DNA from: Bacteroidales bacterium
Lineage (GTDB): Bacteria > Bacteroidota > Bacteroidia > Bacteroidales > VadinHA17
Direction of reading: 5' to 3'
Length of the DNA: 51,673 nt
NCBI GenBank assembly: GCA_025454815.1
Contig: JALONR010000037.1
Coordinates: 1-51,673 of the forward strand
Positions within the stretch are counted from its first letter, which is position 1. Every line of letters begins with the position of its first letter. Made by a program: the position numbers and the translations under genes. The notes below the pieces were generated by a model, which did not search any database, had not been told where the DNA came from, and saw only the letters and a program-made list of their open reading frames with translations. Positions 34,161-42,679 of this stretch are shown piece after piece.

Positions 34161-35039
34161 TCAGTTACGGGGGTCAGCGCCCCACATGAGTTTATTCCTC
34201 AGGGTGCTGAAAAAATCGTTGCCGGCCGTTGTTACCGTTTTCAGTCTTGAGTCTGACTGGCGGATTTCAATGAGAGTGCCCGCAGCTACCTTCTTTGCCC
34301 TGGAATCGCATGTAACCAGGCAATGGTTTGTCCGGCCTCCCGGTTCAAGGGTTATGACGCTGCTGCCTGTGACTATTATTGGCCTTATGGTGAGATTGTG
34401 AGGTGACATGGGGACGATGATGATGCTGTCATCAGTGGGGAAGAGTATCGGGCCACCCACACTGAGGTTGTATGCGGTTGATCCGGTGGCAGAAGAGATG
34501 ATAAGCCCGTCAGCGCGATAGGTATTCAGGAATACTCCATCCACCCTGACAGTAATGGATATCATGCTCTGGTCAGTTTTCTGCACGGTTATCTCGTTCA
34601 GTGCCATGGCTCCGCCGTTATCAAAGAGCCCTGAAGGGGATACAATCTCAAGCATGGCCCGGCTGACCAGCTCATACCGGCCCGAGCACAGGAGGTCAAT
34701 TGATTTTCCTATATCGTCATCGGGGATATTTGCAAGGAAGCCCAGCCGTCCGGTGTTGATGCCTGCCACGGGGATGCCTGTTGACCGTACCCTCATGGCT
34801 GTATCAAGGAAAGTGCCGTCACCCCCTACGCTCAGTATCATGCATACCTCAGCAGGAAGGTCCGAGAGTTCGCTGAAGAGTATCACCCTGTTATCATGGT
34901 CAAAGTGGGAACCTCCGGGTTCCATTATGTTCAGGTAGATGGTAACACCCCTGTCATACAGGGCATCGATGAGCCTCACCAGACCGGCGGTGGTCTTTTC
35001 GGTAAGACCCTTGCTGTAGAGTGCAATAGATTTGTCCAT
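34161..35039 (-). CDS. nadK: NAD kinase
   Basis: This 292-residue enzyme phosphorylates NAD to NADP. The hallmark GGDGT motif is in LSVGGDGTFLDTAM, and GINTGRLGFLANI, ALNEITVQ and DGLIISSATGSTAYNLSVGG are the substrate-binding blocks. A late segment PHNLTIRPIIV is also typical. ATG 35039 is preferred over the GTG just before it. It follows the CBS protein gene by 12 bases on the same strand, so they form a two-gene operon. Confidence 0.95.
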   Translation of the reverse strand: MDKSIALYSKGLTEKTTAGLVRLIDALYDRGVTIYLNIMEPGGSHFDHDNRVILFSELSDLPAEVCMILSVGGDGTFLDTAMRVRSTGIPVAGINTGRLGFLANIPDDDIGKSIDLLCSGRYELVSRAMLEIVSPSGLFDNGGAMALNEITVQKTDQSMISITVRVDGVFLNTYRADGLIISSATGSTAYNLSVGGPILFPTDDSIIIVPMSPHNLTIRPIIVTGSSVITLEPGGRTNHCLVTCDSRAKKVAAGTLIEIRQSDSRLKTVTTAGNDFFSTLRNKLMWGADPRN

Positions 35040-35051
35040 CACTATCCGGGG

Positions 35052-35717
35052 TTACATGTTGAGGTACTTCATAAGCAGGTTGTACCTGTCGGTATAGAAC
35101 CGGTCGAGCTCGTCATTGTCGGTTACCCATGTTGTCACCTCATACGAGTATCTTTCAAAAGTCCGGATGATTGAAGTAAGGTCGTTGGTATTGACCTTGA
35201 GCGTTATTTCGAGGCTGGTTGATTCAGGCTCTGAAGTGATGTGCATGCTGAGGATCCTGGCATCATTGCTTTCCACTATCTGGGATATCCGGCTCATTGA
35301 GTAGTCGCGCTGCAGCACCTTCAGTATCAGTATTCCCCCGGGCTGGTCGATGGAAGAGATGCGGGCCAGGGCGCTGATCATCTCGTTGTACGTTATGACA
35401 CCGCGGAAGTGGTTCTCATCATCAACAACCGGTACTACCGTTAGCTTGTGCCGGGCTGCCAGGGCGATCACCTCGTAAATGTGCTGGTGGACCTTCACCG
35501 AGGGCCTGGGGAGAGAGAGCGGGTGGTTTCCTATCGGTTCTTCCGGCTGGTTGAGATCGTAGATATCACTGTCAGATATCAGTCCGAGATAATCGGTCTC
35601 ATTTACGATCGGCAGATGAGACACCCTGAATATCTCCATCCAGTTGAGTGCGGTCTGCGCTGTGTCAGAGGTTTTCATTGCAGGAACCACGTCGGATATC
35701 ATCTCCTTGGCAAGCAT
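35052..35717 (-). CDS. CBS-pair domain protein with C-terminal ACT-like region
   Basis: This 221-residue protein has two CBS motifs. The first is at about 1-60 (AKEMISDVVPAMKTSDTA ... LPIVNETDYLGLISDSDIY) and the second at about 70-120 (VHQHIYEVIALAARHKLTVV ... GVITYNEMISAL). A C-terminal ACT-like fold covers about 125-205 (GGILILKVLQRDYSMSRISQ ... LEITLKVNTNDL). CBS pairs bind adenosyl ligands and often gate enzymes or channels. Its consistent partner here is NAD kinase, 12 bases downstream, so adenylate or NAD(P)-linked control is possible but unproven. Confidence 0.85.
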   Translation of the reverse strand: MLAKEMISDVVPAMKTSDTAQTALNWMEIFRVSHLPIVNETDYLGLISDSDIYDLNQPEEPIGNHPLSLPRPSVKVHQHIYEVIALAARHKLTVVPVVDDENHFRGVITYNEMISALARISSIDQPGGILILKVLQRDYSMSRISQIVESNDARILSMHITSEPESTSLEITLKVNTNDLTSIIRTFERYSYEVTTWVTDNDELDRFYTDRYNLLMKYLNM

Positions 35718-35765
35718 TCAGAGTTTCATTTGGCCAATAAAAGTACAAAAAACTGCGGATCTTTA

Positions 35766-35773
35766 TAACTTTG
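35766..35773 (+). promoter_or_regulatory. -7 box for pdxJ
   Basis: TAACTTTG matches TAnnTTTG. It is 25 bases before the ATG at 35799. The nearest TTTG (35729-35732) is too far away for a standard -33. Confidence 0.4.
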
Positions 35774-35798
35774 CCCGCTGAATCAGCATAAGAAATCC

Positions 35799-36518
35799 AT
35801 GACGAGACTGAGTGTAAACATCAATAAGATTGCCACCATCAGGAATGCACGGGGAGGAAATGTGCCGGATGTGAAGCTGGCTGCGGTAAGGTGCCAGGGC
35901 TTTGGTGCCGAAGGCATAACCGTCCACCCCAGGCCTGATGAGAGGCATATCCGGTACAGTGATGTATATGATATCAGGGATATTGTAACCACCGAATTCA
36001 ACATAGAGGGGAACCCCGAGGAGCAGTTCATCAGGCTGGTGCTCGATGTGGTGCCTGACCAGGTTACCCTGGTGCCTGATGCCCATGATGCAATCACCTC
36101 CAACTCAGGATGGGACACGAAGTCAAACCTGCAGTTTCTTGTTGATGTGATCTCACGCTTTCATGAGAAGGGAATCCGCACCTCAATCTTTACCGGTACG
36201 GATCCGGAGATGATTGAGTATGCAGCCCGTACCGGCACTGACAGGATAGAACTCTATACCGAGCCCTATGCATCGATGTATCATTCCGGCAGGGAAGCCG
36301 CGGTGGCTCCGTTTGTGAGGGCGGCTGAAGCGGCGCGTGAGGCAGGACTTGGGATAAACGCCGGTCATGATCTCGACCTCAGCAACCTTGCCTGGCTGCA
36401 TAAAAACATACCATGGCTCATGGAGGTATCCATAGGACACGCACTTATCTCGGATGCTCTTTACTTCGGTCTTGAGAATACCATCCAGATGTACCTCCGG
36501 GAGCTGCGCAGGGGGTGA
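35799..36518 (+). CDS. pdxJ: Pyridoxine 5'-phosphate synthase
   Basis: This 239-residue TIM-barrel enzyme condenses 1-deoxyxylulose 5-phosphate with 3-amino-2-oxopropyl phosphate to pyridoxine 5'-phosphate. Conserved text includes [36 protein letters not shown] (His and Arg phosphate site), [42 protein letters not shown] and [18 protein letters not shown]. It lies divergently from the CBS-nadK pair and converges on udk, two bases away. It indicates DXP-dependent vitamin B6 synthesis, the cofactor also used by the aminomutase at 2180. Confidence 0.95.
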   Translation: MTRLSVNINKIATIRNARGGNVPDVKLAAVRCQGFGAEGITVHPRPDERHIRYSDVYDIRDIVTTEFNIEGNPEEQFIRLVLDVVPDQVTLVPDAHDAITSNSGWDTKSNLQFLVDVISRFHEKGIRTSIFTGTDPEMIEYAARTGTDRIELYTEPYASMYHSGREAAVAPFVRAAEAAREAGLGINAGHDLDLSNLAWLHKNIPWLMEVSIGHALISDALYFGLENTIQMYLRELRRG

Positions 36519-36520
36519 GC

Positions 36521-37129
36521 CTACCTCAGGTGCTTTTCCACAATGGTGCGCAGCACTTCTATCCCCACCAGGTTTTCCCCTCCGCCGGGAATGATAATGT
36601 CGGCATATCTCTTTGAGGGCTCAATGAACTGCAGATGTGACGGCTTGACTGTTTTGTTGTACCGTTCCAGCACCATCAGCACCGACCGGCCACGTTCCAC
36701 GATGTCACGCTGGATAACCCTCCCCAGGCGGTCATCGGCATCGGCATCAACGAATACCTTTATATCAAGCATCGAACGGAGGCCCGGATCAGCCAGCACA
36801 AGGATCCCCTCAACCACCACCACCTCTGCAGGCCTGATGGGAATGGTCTCCTGGGACCTGACACAGGTAAGATAGGAATATATGGGCATCATGATCGGCC
36901 TCCCGGCTTTCAGTTCTGCCAGGTGGGCTATCAGCAGGGGCCACTCCACCGAGTCAGGGTGGTCAAAATTTATGTTCTGCCGCTGCTCAACGGGAATATG
37001 ACTGTTATCACGGTAATAGCTGTCCTGCGGCAAAATGACAACCTCCCCCGGAGGGAGCATCTCAATAAGTTTGCGTACAACGGTTGTCTTTCCAGATCCT
37101 GTGCCTCCGGCAATCCCGACAATAAGCAT
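36521..37129 (-). CDS. udk: Uridine kinase
   Basis: This 202-residue kinase phosphorylates uridine or cytidine. The Walker A motif GGTGSGKTTV is at about residue 8. PQDSYYRDNSHIP, NINFDHPDSVEW, the Walker B-like VVVVEGILVL and the lid segment VIQRDIVERGRSVLMVLERY are family features, and HLQFIEPSKRYADIIIPGGG closes the substrate site. It meets pdxJ convergently. A -7 box on the minus strand (37149-37156, TACTTTTG) lies 20 bases before the start. Confidence 0.93.
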   Translation of the reverse strand: MLIVGIAGGTGSGKTTVVRKLIEMLPPGEVVILPQDSYYRDNSHIPVEQRQNINFDHPDSVEWPLLIAHLAELKAGRPIMMPIYSYLTCVRSQETIPIRPAEVVVVEGILVLADPGLRSMLDIKVFVDADADDRLGRVIQRDIVERGRSVLMVLERYNKTVKPSHLQFIEPSKRYADIIIPGGGENLVGIEVLRTIVEKHLR

Positions 37130-37137
37130 AAAATGTG

Positions 37138-37156
37138 TATTTTTGTACCAAAAGTA
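37138..37156. promoter_or_regulatory. Back-to-back -7 boxes for udk and the Dabb gene
   Basis: TATTTTTG on the plus strand (37138-37145) faces the Dabb gene. TACTTTTG on the minus strand (37156-37149) faces udk. Both match TAnnTTTG and lie almost adjacent, so the two promoters overlap in this 41-base gap. Confidence 0.5.
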
Positions 37157-37170
37157 GCAAAAACAACTGT

Positions 37171-37473
37171 ATGGTAAAGCATATCGTGATCTTTAAGCTT
37201 GCCCATCCTGTCACCCCGGAAGAGAGGGAGCAGTCGGTCAGGAAGCTTAAGGAGGTATTCGGTCCCCTGGGAAACAGGCTGAAGTACATCATTGAGTACC
37301 GGACAGGCATCAATGTCACGGATGCAGACCATGCCGGTGATTTTGTAATAGACGCCACTTTTGCCTCGATGGAGGATGTAAGGCGATACCAGAACAGCGA
37401 GCCCCACAGGGAAGCTGTGGCAGCTGCGTCATCAATCAAAAAGGCCAAGCTGGTTGTTGATTACACCTTCTGA
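37171..37473 (+). CDS. Dabb-family (stress-responsive A/B barrel) protein
   Basis: This 100-residue protein has the dimeric alpha/beta barrel fold: VKHIVIFKLAHPVT at the start, a helix with EREQSVRKLKEVFGPL, strand YIIEYRTGINV, DFVIDATFASMEDVRRYQNS, and a closing strand AKLVVDYTF. The family includes stress-induced proteins and small-molecule cyclases, and most members have no known function. ATG 37171 is chosen over GTG 37135, which lies inside the promoter. It is followed after four bases by manA. Confidence 0.85.
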   Translation: MVKHIVIFKLAHPVTPEEREQSVRKLKEVFGPLGNRLKYIIEYRTGINVTDADHAGDFVIDATFASMEDVRRYQNSEPHREAVAAASSIKKAKLVVDYTF

Positions 37474-37477
37474 ACAG

Positions 37478-38476
37478 ATGAATCAGCTATATCCCATACG
37501 GTTCCGGCCCGTGCTTAAGGAGACACTCTGGGGAGGCACGGCACTCAGGGAACAGTTTGGCAGGAAGTCAAAGGGTGAAGAACGAATCGGCGAGAGCTGG
37601 GAGATATGTGGTATGCCCGGGGCCAGCTCGGTTGTGGCAAACGGCTTCCTGAAAGGCAATACCCTTGAGGAGATCTCCGAGATTTATATGGACGAACTGC
37701 TTGGTGAACTTGTCTATGATAAGTTCGGGACCGAGTTCCCCCTGCTGATCAAATTCATTGACGCCGCAGACACCCTTTCCATACAGGTACACCCTGATGA
37801 CAGGCTGGCCTCGGAGAGGCATCATGCATGGGGCAAGACCGAAATGTGGTATGTGATTGATGCGAAACCCGGGGCAGTGATCTATACCGGGTTCAGGAAA
37901 AAGACAACGAAGGAGGAGTATCTTGAGCACCTGGCAGGTAAAAAGCTTTCAGAATTAATAAATGTCACCCCGGTCAGGCCCGGTGACGTCTTCTTCATAC
38001 CTGCAGGGATGGTTCATGCCATCGGAGCGGGAGTATTGCTTGCCGAAATACAGCAGACCTCCGATGTTACCTACCGTATTTATGACTGGGACCGGGTTGA
38101 TTCATCCGGAAAACCCCGCGAGATGCATACGTCACTTGCCCTTGATGCAATCAACTTCAGCCTCGACAGCAACAACCTGATCAGGCCGGAACCTGAGCTG
38201 AACAGGACGGTACTGCTCGCGGAGAGCCAGTATTTCCATACAAGCCTGATAATGTTTGACAGGCCCATCATTAAAGACTACAGCCTTACCGATTCCTTTG
38301 TAATATACATCTGCACCGCCAGCATGGCAGTTATAGAGTGCAACGGCCACAGTGAGGAGATCAGGGCCGGCGAAACCCTTCTGATACCCGCATCTGCCGA
38401 CACTGTAACAATCATCCCGAGGGAAACAGCAACACTGATTGAAGTTTTTGTACCTCAAAAAAACAAAATGAAATGA
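37478..38476 (+). CDS. manA: Mannose-6-phosphate isomerase, class I
   Basis: This 332-residue cupin enzyme interconverts mannose 6-phosphate and fructose 6-phosphate. Features are YPIRFRPVLKETLWGGTALR at the N-terminus, the zinc-site LSIQVHPDDRLA (Gln and His), KTEMWYVIDAKPGAVIYTG with a glutamate ligand, and the cupin block VFFIPAGMVHAIGAGVLLAE with a histidine ligand. It supplies GDP-sugar precursors for glycans. The start ATG 37478 lies four bases after the Dabb stop; the end overlaps the next gene by four bases. Confidence 0.93.
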   Translation: MNQLYPIRFRPVLKETLWGGTALREQFGRKSKGEERIGESWEICGMPGASSVVANGFLKGNTLEEISEIYMDELLGELVYDKFGTEFPLLIKFIDAADTLSIQVHPDDRLASERHHAWGKTEMWYVIDAKPGAVIYTGFRKKTTKEEYLEHLAGKKLSELINVTPVRPGDVFFIPAGMVHAIGAGVLLAEIQQTSDVTYRIYDWDRVDSSGKPREMHTSLALDAINFSLDSNNLIRPEPELNRTVLLAESQYFHTSLIMFDRPIIKDYSLTDSFVIYICTASMAVIECNGHSEEIRAGETLLIPASADTVTIIPRETATLIEVFVPQKNKMK

Positions 38477-39234
38477 AACAGCTGACAACACTTGCTTTGG
38501 TCATGATAATGGTTCTTGCCACAGCCTGCGGAGGCGGACCGGGACAGGAAGGGACTGGCAGGAAAAAGGAGGGTCATGTGCCTGATACCGGATATACAGG
38601 CGTGAAGAACTACATAAAGGATAACATCAAGCTGAAGGAGGTTTACTTCAAAAACGGTATCAGGGAAGGGATAACACGTACCTTCTACAAGGGAGGAGCA
38701 CTGGAGCAGGAGATACCTTACTCGGCGGACAAGAAAAACGGTGAAGCAAAATGGTACTACCCTGATGGGAAGCTCTTCCGGACCACCCCATATCTCAATG
38801 ACACGATACACGGAGACCAGGTACAGTACTATAAGAGTGGCCGTGTGAAGGCCAGGCTCGGCTACTCGGAAGGGAAGAGGCTGCCAGGAATAGAGGAGTT
38901 CATGATGAGCGGAGAGAAGGTGACGGGTTACCCTGAGCTAAAGTACAGGGTCAATGACCGGTACGAAGAGAGAGGCCTTTACAAGATATTCCTTGAGTTT
39001 TCTGACCTGGCTGAAAACGGGAAATTCTACAGGGGTGATTATGTCAATGGCCTTGTTGACCTTGATTCTCTGACACTCCTGCTGCAAACGGCAACCACCG
39101 GTTACCTTGACATGGAGAAGACACCGGGCCACCGGGCCGATTCGGTGGTGGTGGTTGCGTCATACCTCACCCAGTTCGGCAACAGGCTTTATTACCGTCT
39201 GGCAATACCATTACCATATAAAGACCTAAACTAA
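38473..39234 (+). CDS. Lipoprotein with MORN/YwqK-like repeats
   Basis: This 253-residue lipoprotein has the signal MKQLTTLALVMIMVLATAC with the lipobox cysteine at 19. A run of short YwqK/MORN-variant repeats lies at about 50-125: EVYFKNGIREGITRTFYKGG, KKNGEAKWYYPDGKLFRTTP and HGDQVQYYKSGRVKARLGYS. The C-terminal half has no recognised domain. Such repeats form beta hairpins of unknown role on the cell surface. It overlaps manA by four bases and is followed after five bases by a thioesterase gene. Confidence 0.8.
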   Translation: MKQLTTLALVMIMVLATACGGGPGQEGTGRKKEGHVPDTGYTGVKNYIKDNIKLKEVYFKNGIREGITRTFYKGGALEQEIPYSADKKNGEAKWYYPDGKLFRTTPYLNDTIHGDQVQYYKSGRVKARLGYSEGKRLPGIEEFMMSGEKVTGYPELKYRVNDRYEERGLYKIFLEFSDLAENGKFYRGDYVNGLVDLDSLTLLLQTATTGYLDMEKTPGHRADSVVVVASYLTQFGNRLYYRLAIPLPYKDLN

Positions 39235-39239
39235 AAGAT

Positions 39240-39626
39240 ATGTCACAGATTCTTGTACCGGGTATCAGGCTCACAACAACACGGACGGTAGTCGAAAATG
39301 ATACTGCCGCTGTTTACGGTTCAGGTCTCCATGATGTTCTCTCCACCCCTGCCATGATCGCCTTCATGGAGCAGACCGCAATGAAGGCGGTGGAGGCATG
39401 TCTCAATCCGGGAGAAGGGACCGTGGGGACCGAGGTGAATGTGAAACACCTCAAGGCGACTCCGGTAGGGAGGACAATTACATGCACCGCCACTCTCCAG
39501 GAGGTGAATGGCAACAGGCTTCTGTTTCATGTTGAGGCCAGTGATGATGAAGGGAAAATAGGTGAAGGCCACCACGAGAGGTTTATCATTGACAACAAGA
39601 GGTTCAAGGAAAAGCTGAAAGGATGA
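39240..39626 (+). CDS. Hotdog-fold thioesterase, FlK-like
   Basis: This 128-residue protein resembles the fluoroacetyl-CoA thioesterase-like family. The likely catalytic residues are the threonine and glutamate in STPAMIAFMEQTAMKAVE (about T36, E43) and a histidine in VGTEVNVKHLKATPVG (about H69). The remaining strands end in EASDDEGKIGEGHHERFIID. Most family members hydrolyse undefined acyl-CoAs; fluoroacetate resistance should not be assumed. It is embedded in an operon, with its stop overlapping the engB start by four bases. Confidence 0.8.
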   Translation: MSQILVPGIRLTTTRTVVENDTAAVYGSGLHDVLSTPAMIAFMEQTAMKAVEACLNPGEGTVGTEVNVKHLKATPVGRTITCTATLQEVNGNRLLFHVEASDDEGKIGEGHHERFIIDNKRFKEKLKG

Positions 39627-40234
39627 TGGTCATCAGGTCAGCCTCATTTGTTACCAGCAGTGCAAGGATAAGCCAGTTGCCGGCACCCGACTATCCGGAG
39701 TATGCGTTCATAGGCAGGTCGAACGTCGGGAAATCGTCACTCATAAACATGCTGGTCTCCCGCAAGGGACTGGCCAAAATCTCGGGAAGTCCTGGCAAGA
39801 CTCAGACAATCAACCACTTTCTTATTAACGAAAGCTGGTATCTTGTTGACCTGCCGGGGTACGGATATGCACGTGTTTCACAGAAAATGAGGGATCAGTG
39901 GGACAAACTGTTTACTTCATATGTAACACTGAGGGAGAACCTGATCCTGCTGTTTGTACTTATAGATGCCCGCCATGAACCGATGGCATCAGACCTTGCC
40001 TTCATGGAACGGCTGGCTCTGAACGGGGTTCCCTTCGCCAGGGTATTCACCAAGACCGACAAGCTTTCGGGCACGGCAGCTGAGAAGAACAGGGCCCTCC
40101 ATGACAGTGTAATGCTCCGCACATGGGAGAGCCTGCCACCGACGTTTGTCACCTCAGCCGTGAAGGCAGAAGGGAGGGATGAACTGCTGGGATACATAGA
40201 AGAGAACATGATATTTTTCCAAAGAGGAAAATGA
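39623..40234 (+). CDS. engB: Ribosome-biogenesis GTPase EngB (YihA/YsxC)
   Basis: This 203-residue GTPase supports late large-subunit assembly. Motifs are G1 GRSNVGKSSL (about residue 31), G3 DLPGYGYARVS, and G4 FTKTDKLS, with KISGSPGKTQTINHF between G1 and G3 as the switch I region. The length is typical. It is last in the run from the Dabb gene to here, with overlaps or gaps of five bases or less between most neighbours. The N-terminal residues MMVIRSASFVTSSA match the usual beginning. Confidence 0.95.
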   Translation: MMVIRSASFVTSSARISQLPAPDYPEYAFIGRSNVGKSSLINMLVSRKGLAKISGSPGKTQTINHFLINESWYLVDLPGYGYARVSQKMRDQWDKLFTSYVTLRENLILLFVLIDARHEPMASDLAFMERLALNGVPFARVFTKTDKLSGTAAEKNRALHDSVMLRTWESLPPTFVTSAVKAEGRDELLGYIEENMIFFQRGK

Positions 40235-40250
40235 TTTAACCATTTAGTAT

Positions 40251-40258
40251 TATTTTTG
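40251..40258 (+). promoter_or_regulatory. -7 box for prs
   Basis: TATTTTTG (TAnnTTTG) lies 37 bases before the prs ATG. No TTTG is seen at -33. Confidence 0.35.
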
Positions 40259-40295
40259 GGGCATCATTCATTGAAAACCAAACCAGCTAACTGTT

Positions 40296-41234
40296 ATGAT
40301 CGGCCGAGCTCCCTTTAAGATATTTTCCTGTACCTCATCTTTAAGTATTGCGGAAAAGATTGCCGATCATCTCGGTATCGAACTGGGAAAGAGCTCCCTG
40401 CTGAGCTTCAGTGACGGTGAGTTTCAGCCATGCTTTGATGAGTCGGTCCGGGGTTGCCATGTATTCATCATACAGTCTACTAATCCTCCTGCAGAAAACC
40501 TGATGGAACTGCTTCTGATGATTGATGCAGCCAAAAGGGCATCAGCCTACAAGGTAAATGCGGTCATTCCCTATTACGGCTATGCAAGGCAGGACCGCAA
40601 GGACAGGCCCAGGGTATCTCTGGGAGCCAAGCTCACGGCAGATCTCCTAACCAAGGCAGGGGTTGACCGTATTATAACGATAGACCTGCATGCTGATCAG
40701 ATCCAGGGTTTCTTTGATGTGCCGGTTGACCATCTTTTCGGGTCAGCACTGTTTGCCCCGTATATCAGGAATCTGAATCTTCCGAATCTTACCGTTTCGG
40801 CGCCTGACATGGGAGGGTCCAAGAGGGCCAATGCCTACGCCCGTCATCTGCAGTGTGAGATGGTGCTCTGTTACAAACTGCGCAAAAAGCCCAATGTTGT
40901 GGAGGAGATATCCATCATCGGGGAGGTGGAAGGGAGGCATGTGGTTATCATCGATGACCTGGTTGATACTGCCGGTACCCTGACTTTTGCTGCCACCGTG
41001 ATGAAAGACCGTGGTGCACTGAGTGTCAGGGCCGTGGCAACACACCCCGTCCTCTCAGGCAACGCCATCGAGAAAATTGACAAATCCCCGCTTGAGGAAC
41101 TTGTTGTCACAGACAGCATACCCCTGCACAACACATCTCCGAAAATAAAGGTCCTTTCAGTGGGCGAGATCTTCGCCGAAGCAATAAAAGCGGTATATAC
41201 AAATACCTCAATCAGCTCGGGTTTTGTTTTCTGA
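40296..41234 (+). CDS. prs: Ribose-phosphate pyrophosphokinase
   Basis: This 312-residue enzyme makes PRPP from ribose 5-phosphate and ATP. Visible features are FSDGEFQPCFDESVRGCHVF, the YYGYARQDRKDRPR flexible loop segment, ITIDLHADQIQGFFDVPVDH, PDMGGSKRANAYAR, and the PRPP-binding loop VVIIDDLVDTAGTL. The last residues are variable. PRPP feeds nucleotide, NAD, histidine and tryptophan synthesis. It stands alone, with rplY having its own promoter downstream. Confidence 0.95.
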   Translation: MIGRAPFKIFSCTSSLSIAEKIADHLGIELGKSSLLSFSDGEFQPCFDESVRGCHVFIIQSTNPPAENLMELLLMIDAAKRASAYKVNAVIPYYGYARQDRKDRPRVSLGAKLTADLLTKAGVDRIITIDLHADQIQGFFDVPVDHLFGSALFAPYIRNLNLPNLTVSAPDMGGSKRANAYARHLQCEMVLCYKLRKKPNVVEEISIIGEVEGRHVVIIDDLVDTAGTLTFAATVMKDRGALSVRAVATHPVLSGNAIEKIDKSPLEELVVTDSIPLHNTSPKIKVLSVGEIFAEAIKAVYTNTSISSGFVF

Positions 41235-41252
41235 GCTTTTTCACTATATTTG
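41223..41252 (+). promoter_or_regulatory. Promoter for rplY-pth
   Basis: TTTG at 41223-41226, an 18-base spacer, then TATATTTG at 41245-41252: a good Bacteroidota promoter. It overlaps the last codons of prs, and the start site would be near 41259. Confidence 0.65.
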
Positions 41253-41258
41253 CACGCC

Positions 41259-41339
41259 AATTTTTTCCAACTGAACGTCAAACGTGTGATGGGAGGTTAT
41301 ATGGCATTAACCTTGAGTAGCACAACAAATTAAAGACTG
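41259..41339 (+). promoter_or_regulatory. 5' leader of rplY with a small stem-loop
   Basis: The predicted leader is about 80 bases, long for this window. It holds a 6-bp stem (41294-41299 with 41308-41313, eight-base loop) near the ribosome-binding region. Autoregulatory leaders are common for ribosomal proteins, so this may be an L25 control element. I cannot confirm it against a known motif. Confidence 0.35.
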
Positions 41340-41954
41340 ATGAAAACTATTGAGATCAAAGCCGTCTCACGCGAACATTTCGGCAAGAAGAGCACAAACA
41401 GCCTGCGGGCAGAGGGAAATGTACCCTGCGTCATGTACATGGAAAAGAATAATCTTCATTTTTATGCGCATGAGAATGCATTCCGCGGACTGGTATACAC
41501 TCCGGAGGTCTACCTTGTCACCCTCGTTGTTGACGGCAAGAACTATAATGCAGTGATGAAGGAGATCCAGTGGCACCCGGTAACGGACAGGATCCTGCAT
41601 ATTGATTTCATGCAGGTAAGTGAAGACAAACCGGTTACCATTGACATCCCGCTCAGGATCACCGGCGAGTCTGTCGGTGTCAAGGCCGGCGGTAAACTCC
41701 GCGTTAAGCGCAGGGCACTGAAGGTCAAGGGGCTTACAAAGAATCTTCCTGATCACCTTACAATCGACATCACCAACATCGGGATCGGCCAGTCTGTGAA
41801 GATCGGTGATCTCAACTATGAAAACCTCGAGATAATTGACAACAAGCGTGCAATGATCGTTTCTGTTGATGTCTCCAGGATCTCTCTCAAGGAAGAAGAA
41901 GCAGCTGCTCCAGGAGCTGAAGCTGCGGCCGCTGAGGCTCCTGCTGAAGAATAA
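41340..41954 (+). CDS. rplY: Large-subunit ribosomal protein L25 (CTC form)
   Basis: This 204-residue protein binds 5S rRNA through its N-terminal L25 domain (about 1-90: SREHFGKKSTNSLRAEGNVP, VTLVVDGKNYNAVMKEIQWH, ILHIDFMQV). The C-terminal TL5/CTC beta domain covers about 95-180 (VTIDIPLRITGESVGVKAGG, LPDHLTIDITNIGIGQSVKI). An alanine/glutamate-rich tail (about 183-204) ends it. This long CTC type is usual in Bacteroidota. It is followed after 24 bases by pth, a conserved order. Confidence 0.94.
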   Translation: MKTIEIKAVSREHFGKKSTNSLRAEGNVPCVMYMEKNNLHFYAHENAFRGLVYTPEVYLVTLVVDGKNYNAVMKEIQWHPVTDRILHIDFMQVSEDKPVTIDIPLRITGESVGVKAGGKLRVKRRALKVKGLTKNLPDHLTIDITNIGIGQSVKIGDLNYENLEIIDNKRAMIVSVDVSRISLKEEEAAAPGAEAAAAEAPAEE

Positions 41955-41978
41955 GGAACAAGCAGGTCCTGAGGCGTA

Positions 41979-42587
41979 ATGAAACACCTGATCGCCGGTC
42001 TTGGCAACATAGGCGACGAGTATAGAAACACACGTCATAACGTAGGGTTTATGGTACTGGATGCTGCTGCAGCGGCATCCGGTATCTCTTTCAGGGACAG
42101 CCGTTATGGTTTTATCGCTTCAATGAGGCACAGGAATGCGGAGCTTATCCTGCTCAAACCCTCCACCTTCATGAACCGCAGCGGCAACGCCGTTCGCTAC
42201 TGGCTGCAGAAGGAGAAGATAGCCCTTGAAAACATGCTGGTAATCACCGATGACATTGCCATCCCCACCGGCAGTATAAGGCTAAGGGCCTCCGGAAGCC
42301 CCGGCGGCCACAACGGGCTCACAAGTATCAGCGAAGTGCTGGGAACAGACCAGTATGCACGCCTCCGGATCGGAATCGGCAATAACTTCCCGAAAGGGGG
42401 CCAGGTTAACTATGTGCTCGGTGAGTGGAGCGCTGATGAACTTGTGATAATGGAAAAAAGGATCCCCCTGGCCGTTGAGATGATACTCTCATTTGCCCTC
42501 GCCGGCTGTGAACTCACCATGACTGCATATAACCGTAAGGGCAAATTACCCGGCGATGACCCCCTTCCGCCACCTGCAAAACAGTGA
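41979..42587 (+). CDS. pth: Peptidyl-tRNA hydrolase
   Basis: This 202-residue enzyme releases peptides from stalled peptidyl-tRNA. Catalytic and binding residues are visible: the asparagine in IAGLGNIGDEYRNT, the histidine in RHNVGFMVLDA, the second asparagine in KPSTFMNRSGNAV, the aspartate in VITDDIAIPTGSIRLR, and GSPGGHNGLTSISEVLGTDQ. RLRIGIGNNFPKG follows. It is downstream of rplY and 92 bases before the S4 protein gene. Confidence 0.95.
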   Translation: MKHLIAGLGNIGDEYRNTRHNVGFMVLDAAAAASGISFRDSRYGFIASMRHRNAELILLKPSTFMNRSGNAVRYWLQKEKIALENMLVITDDIAIPTGSIRLRASGSPGGHNGLTSISEVLGTDQYARLRIGIGNNFPKGGQVNYVLGEWSADELVIMEKRIPLAVEMILSFALAGCELTMTAYNRKGKLPGDDPLPPPAKQ

Positions 42588-42679
42588 CAGATCACTGCCT
42601 GTTGCCCCTGCAAAACGAGGGGCACAGGAGCGCCAATCCTGATATCCTGGAGTGTTAACCTTCTGAAATAATTCGACAT

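Noticed and set aside
41367-42038. Long minus-strand frame covering rplY
   Set aside because: It is a shadow of rplY and the start of pth, both of which are well-supported genes.
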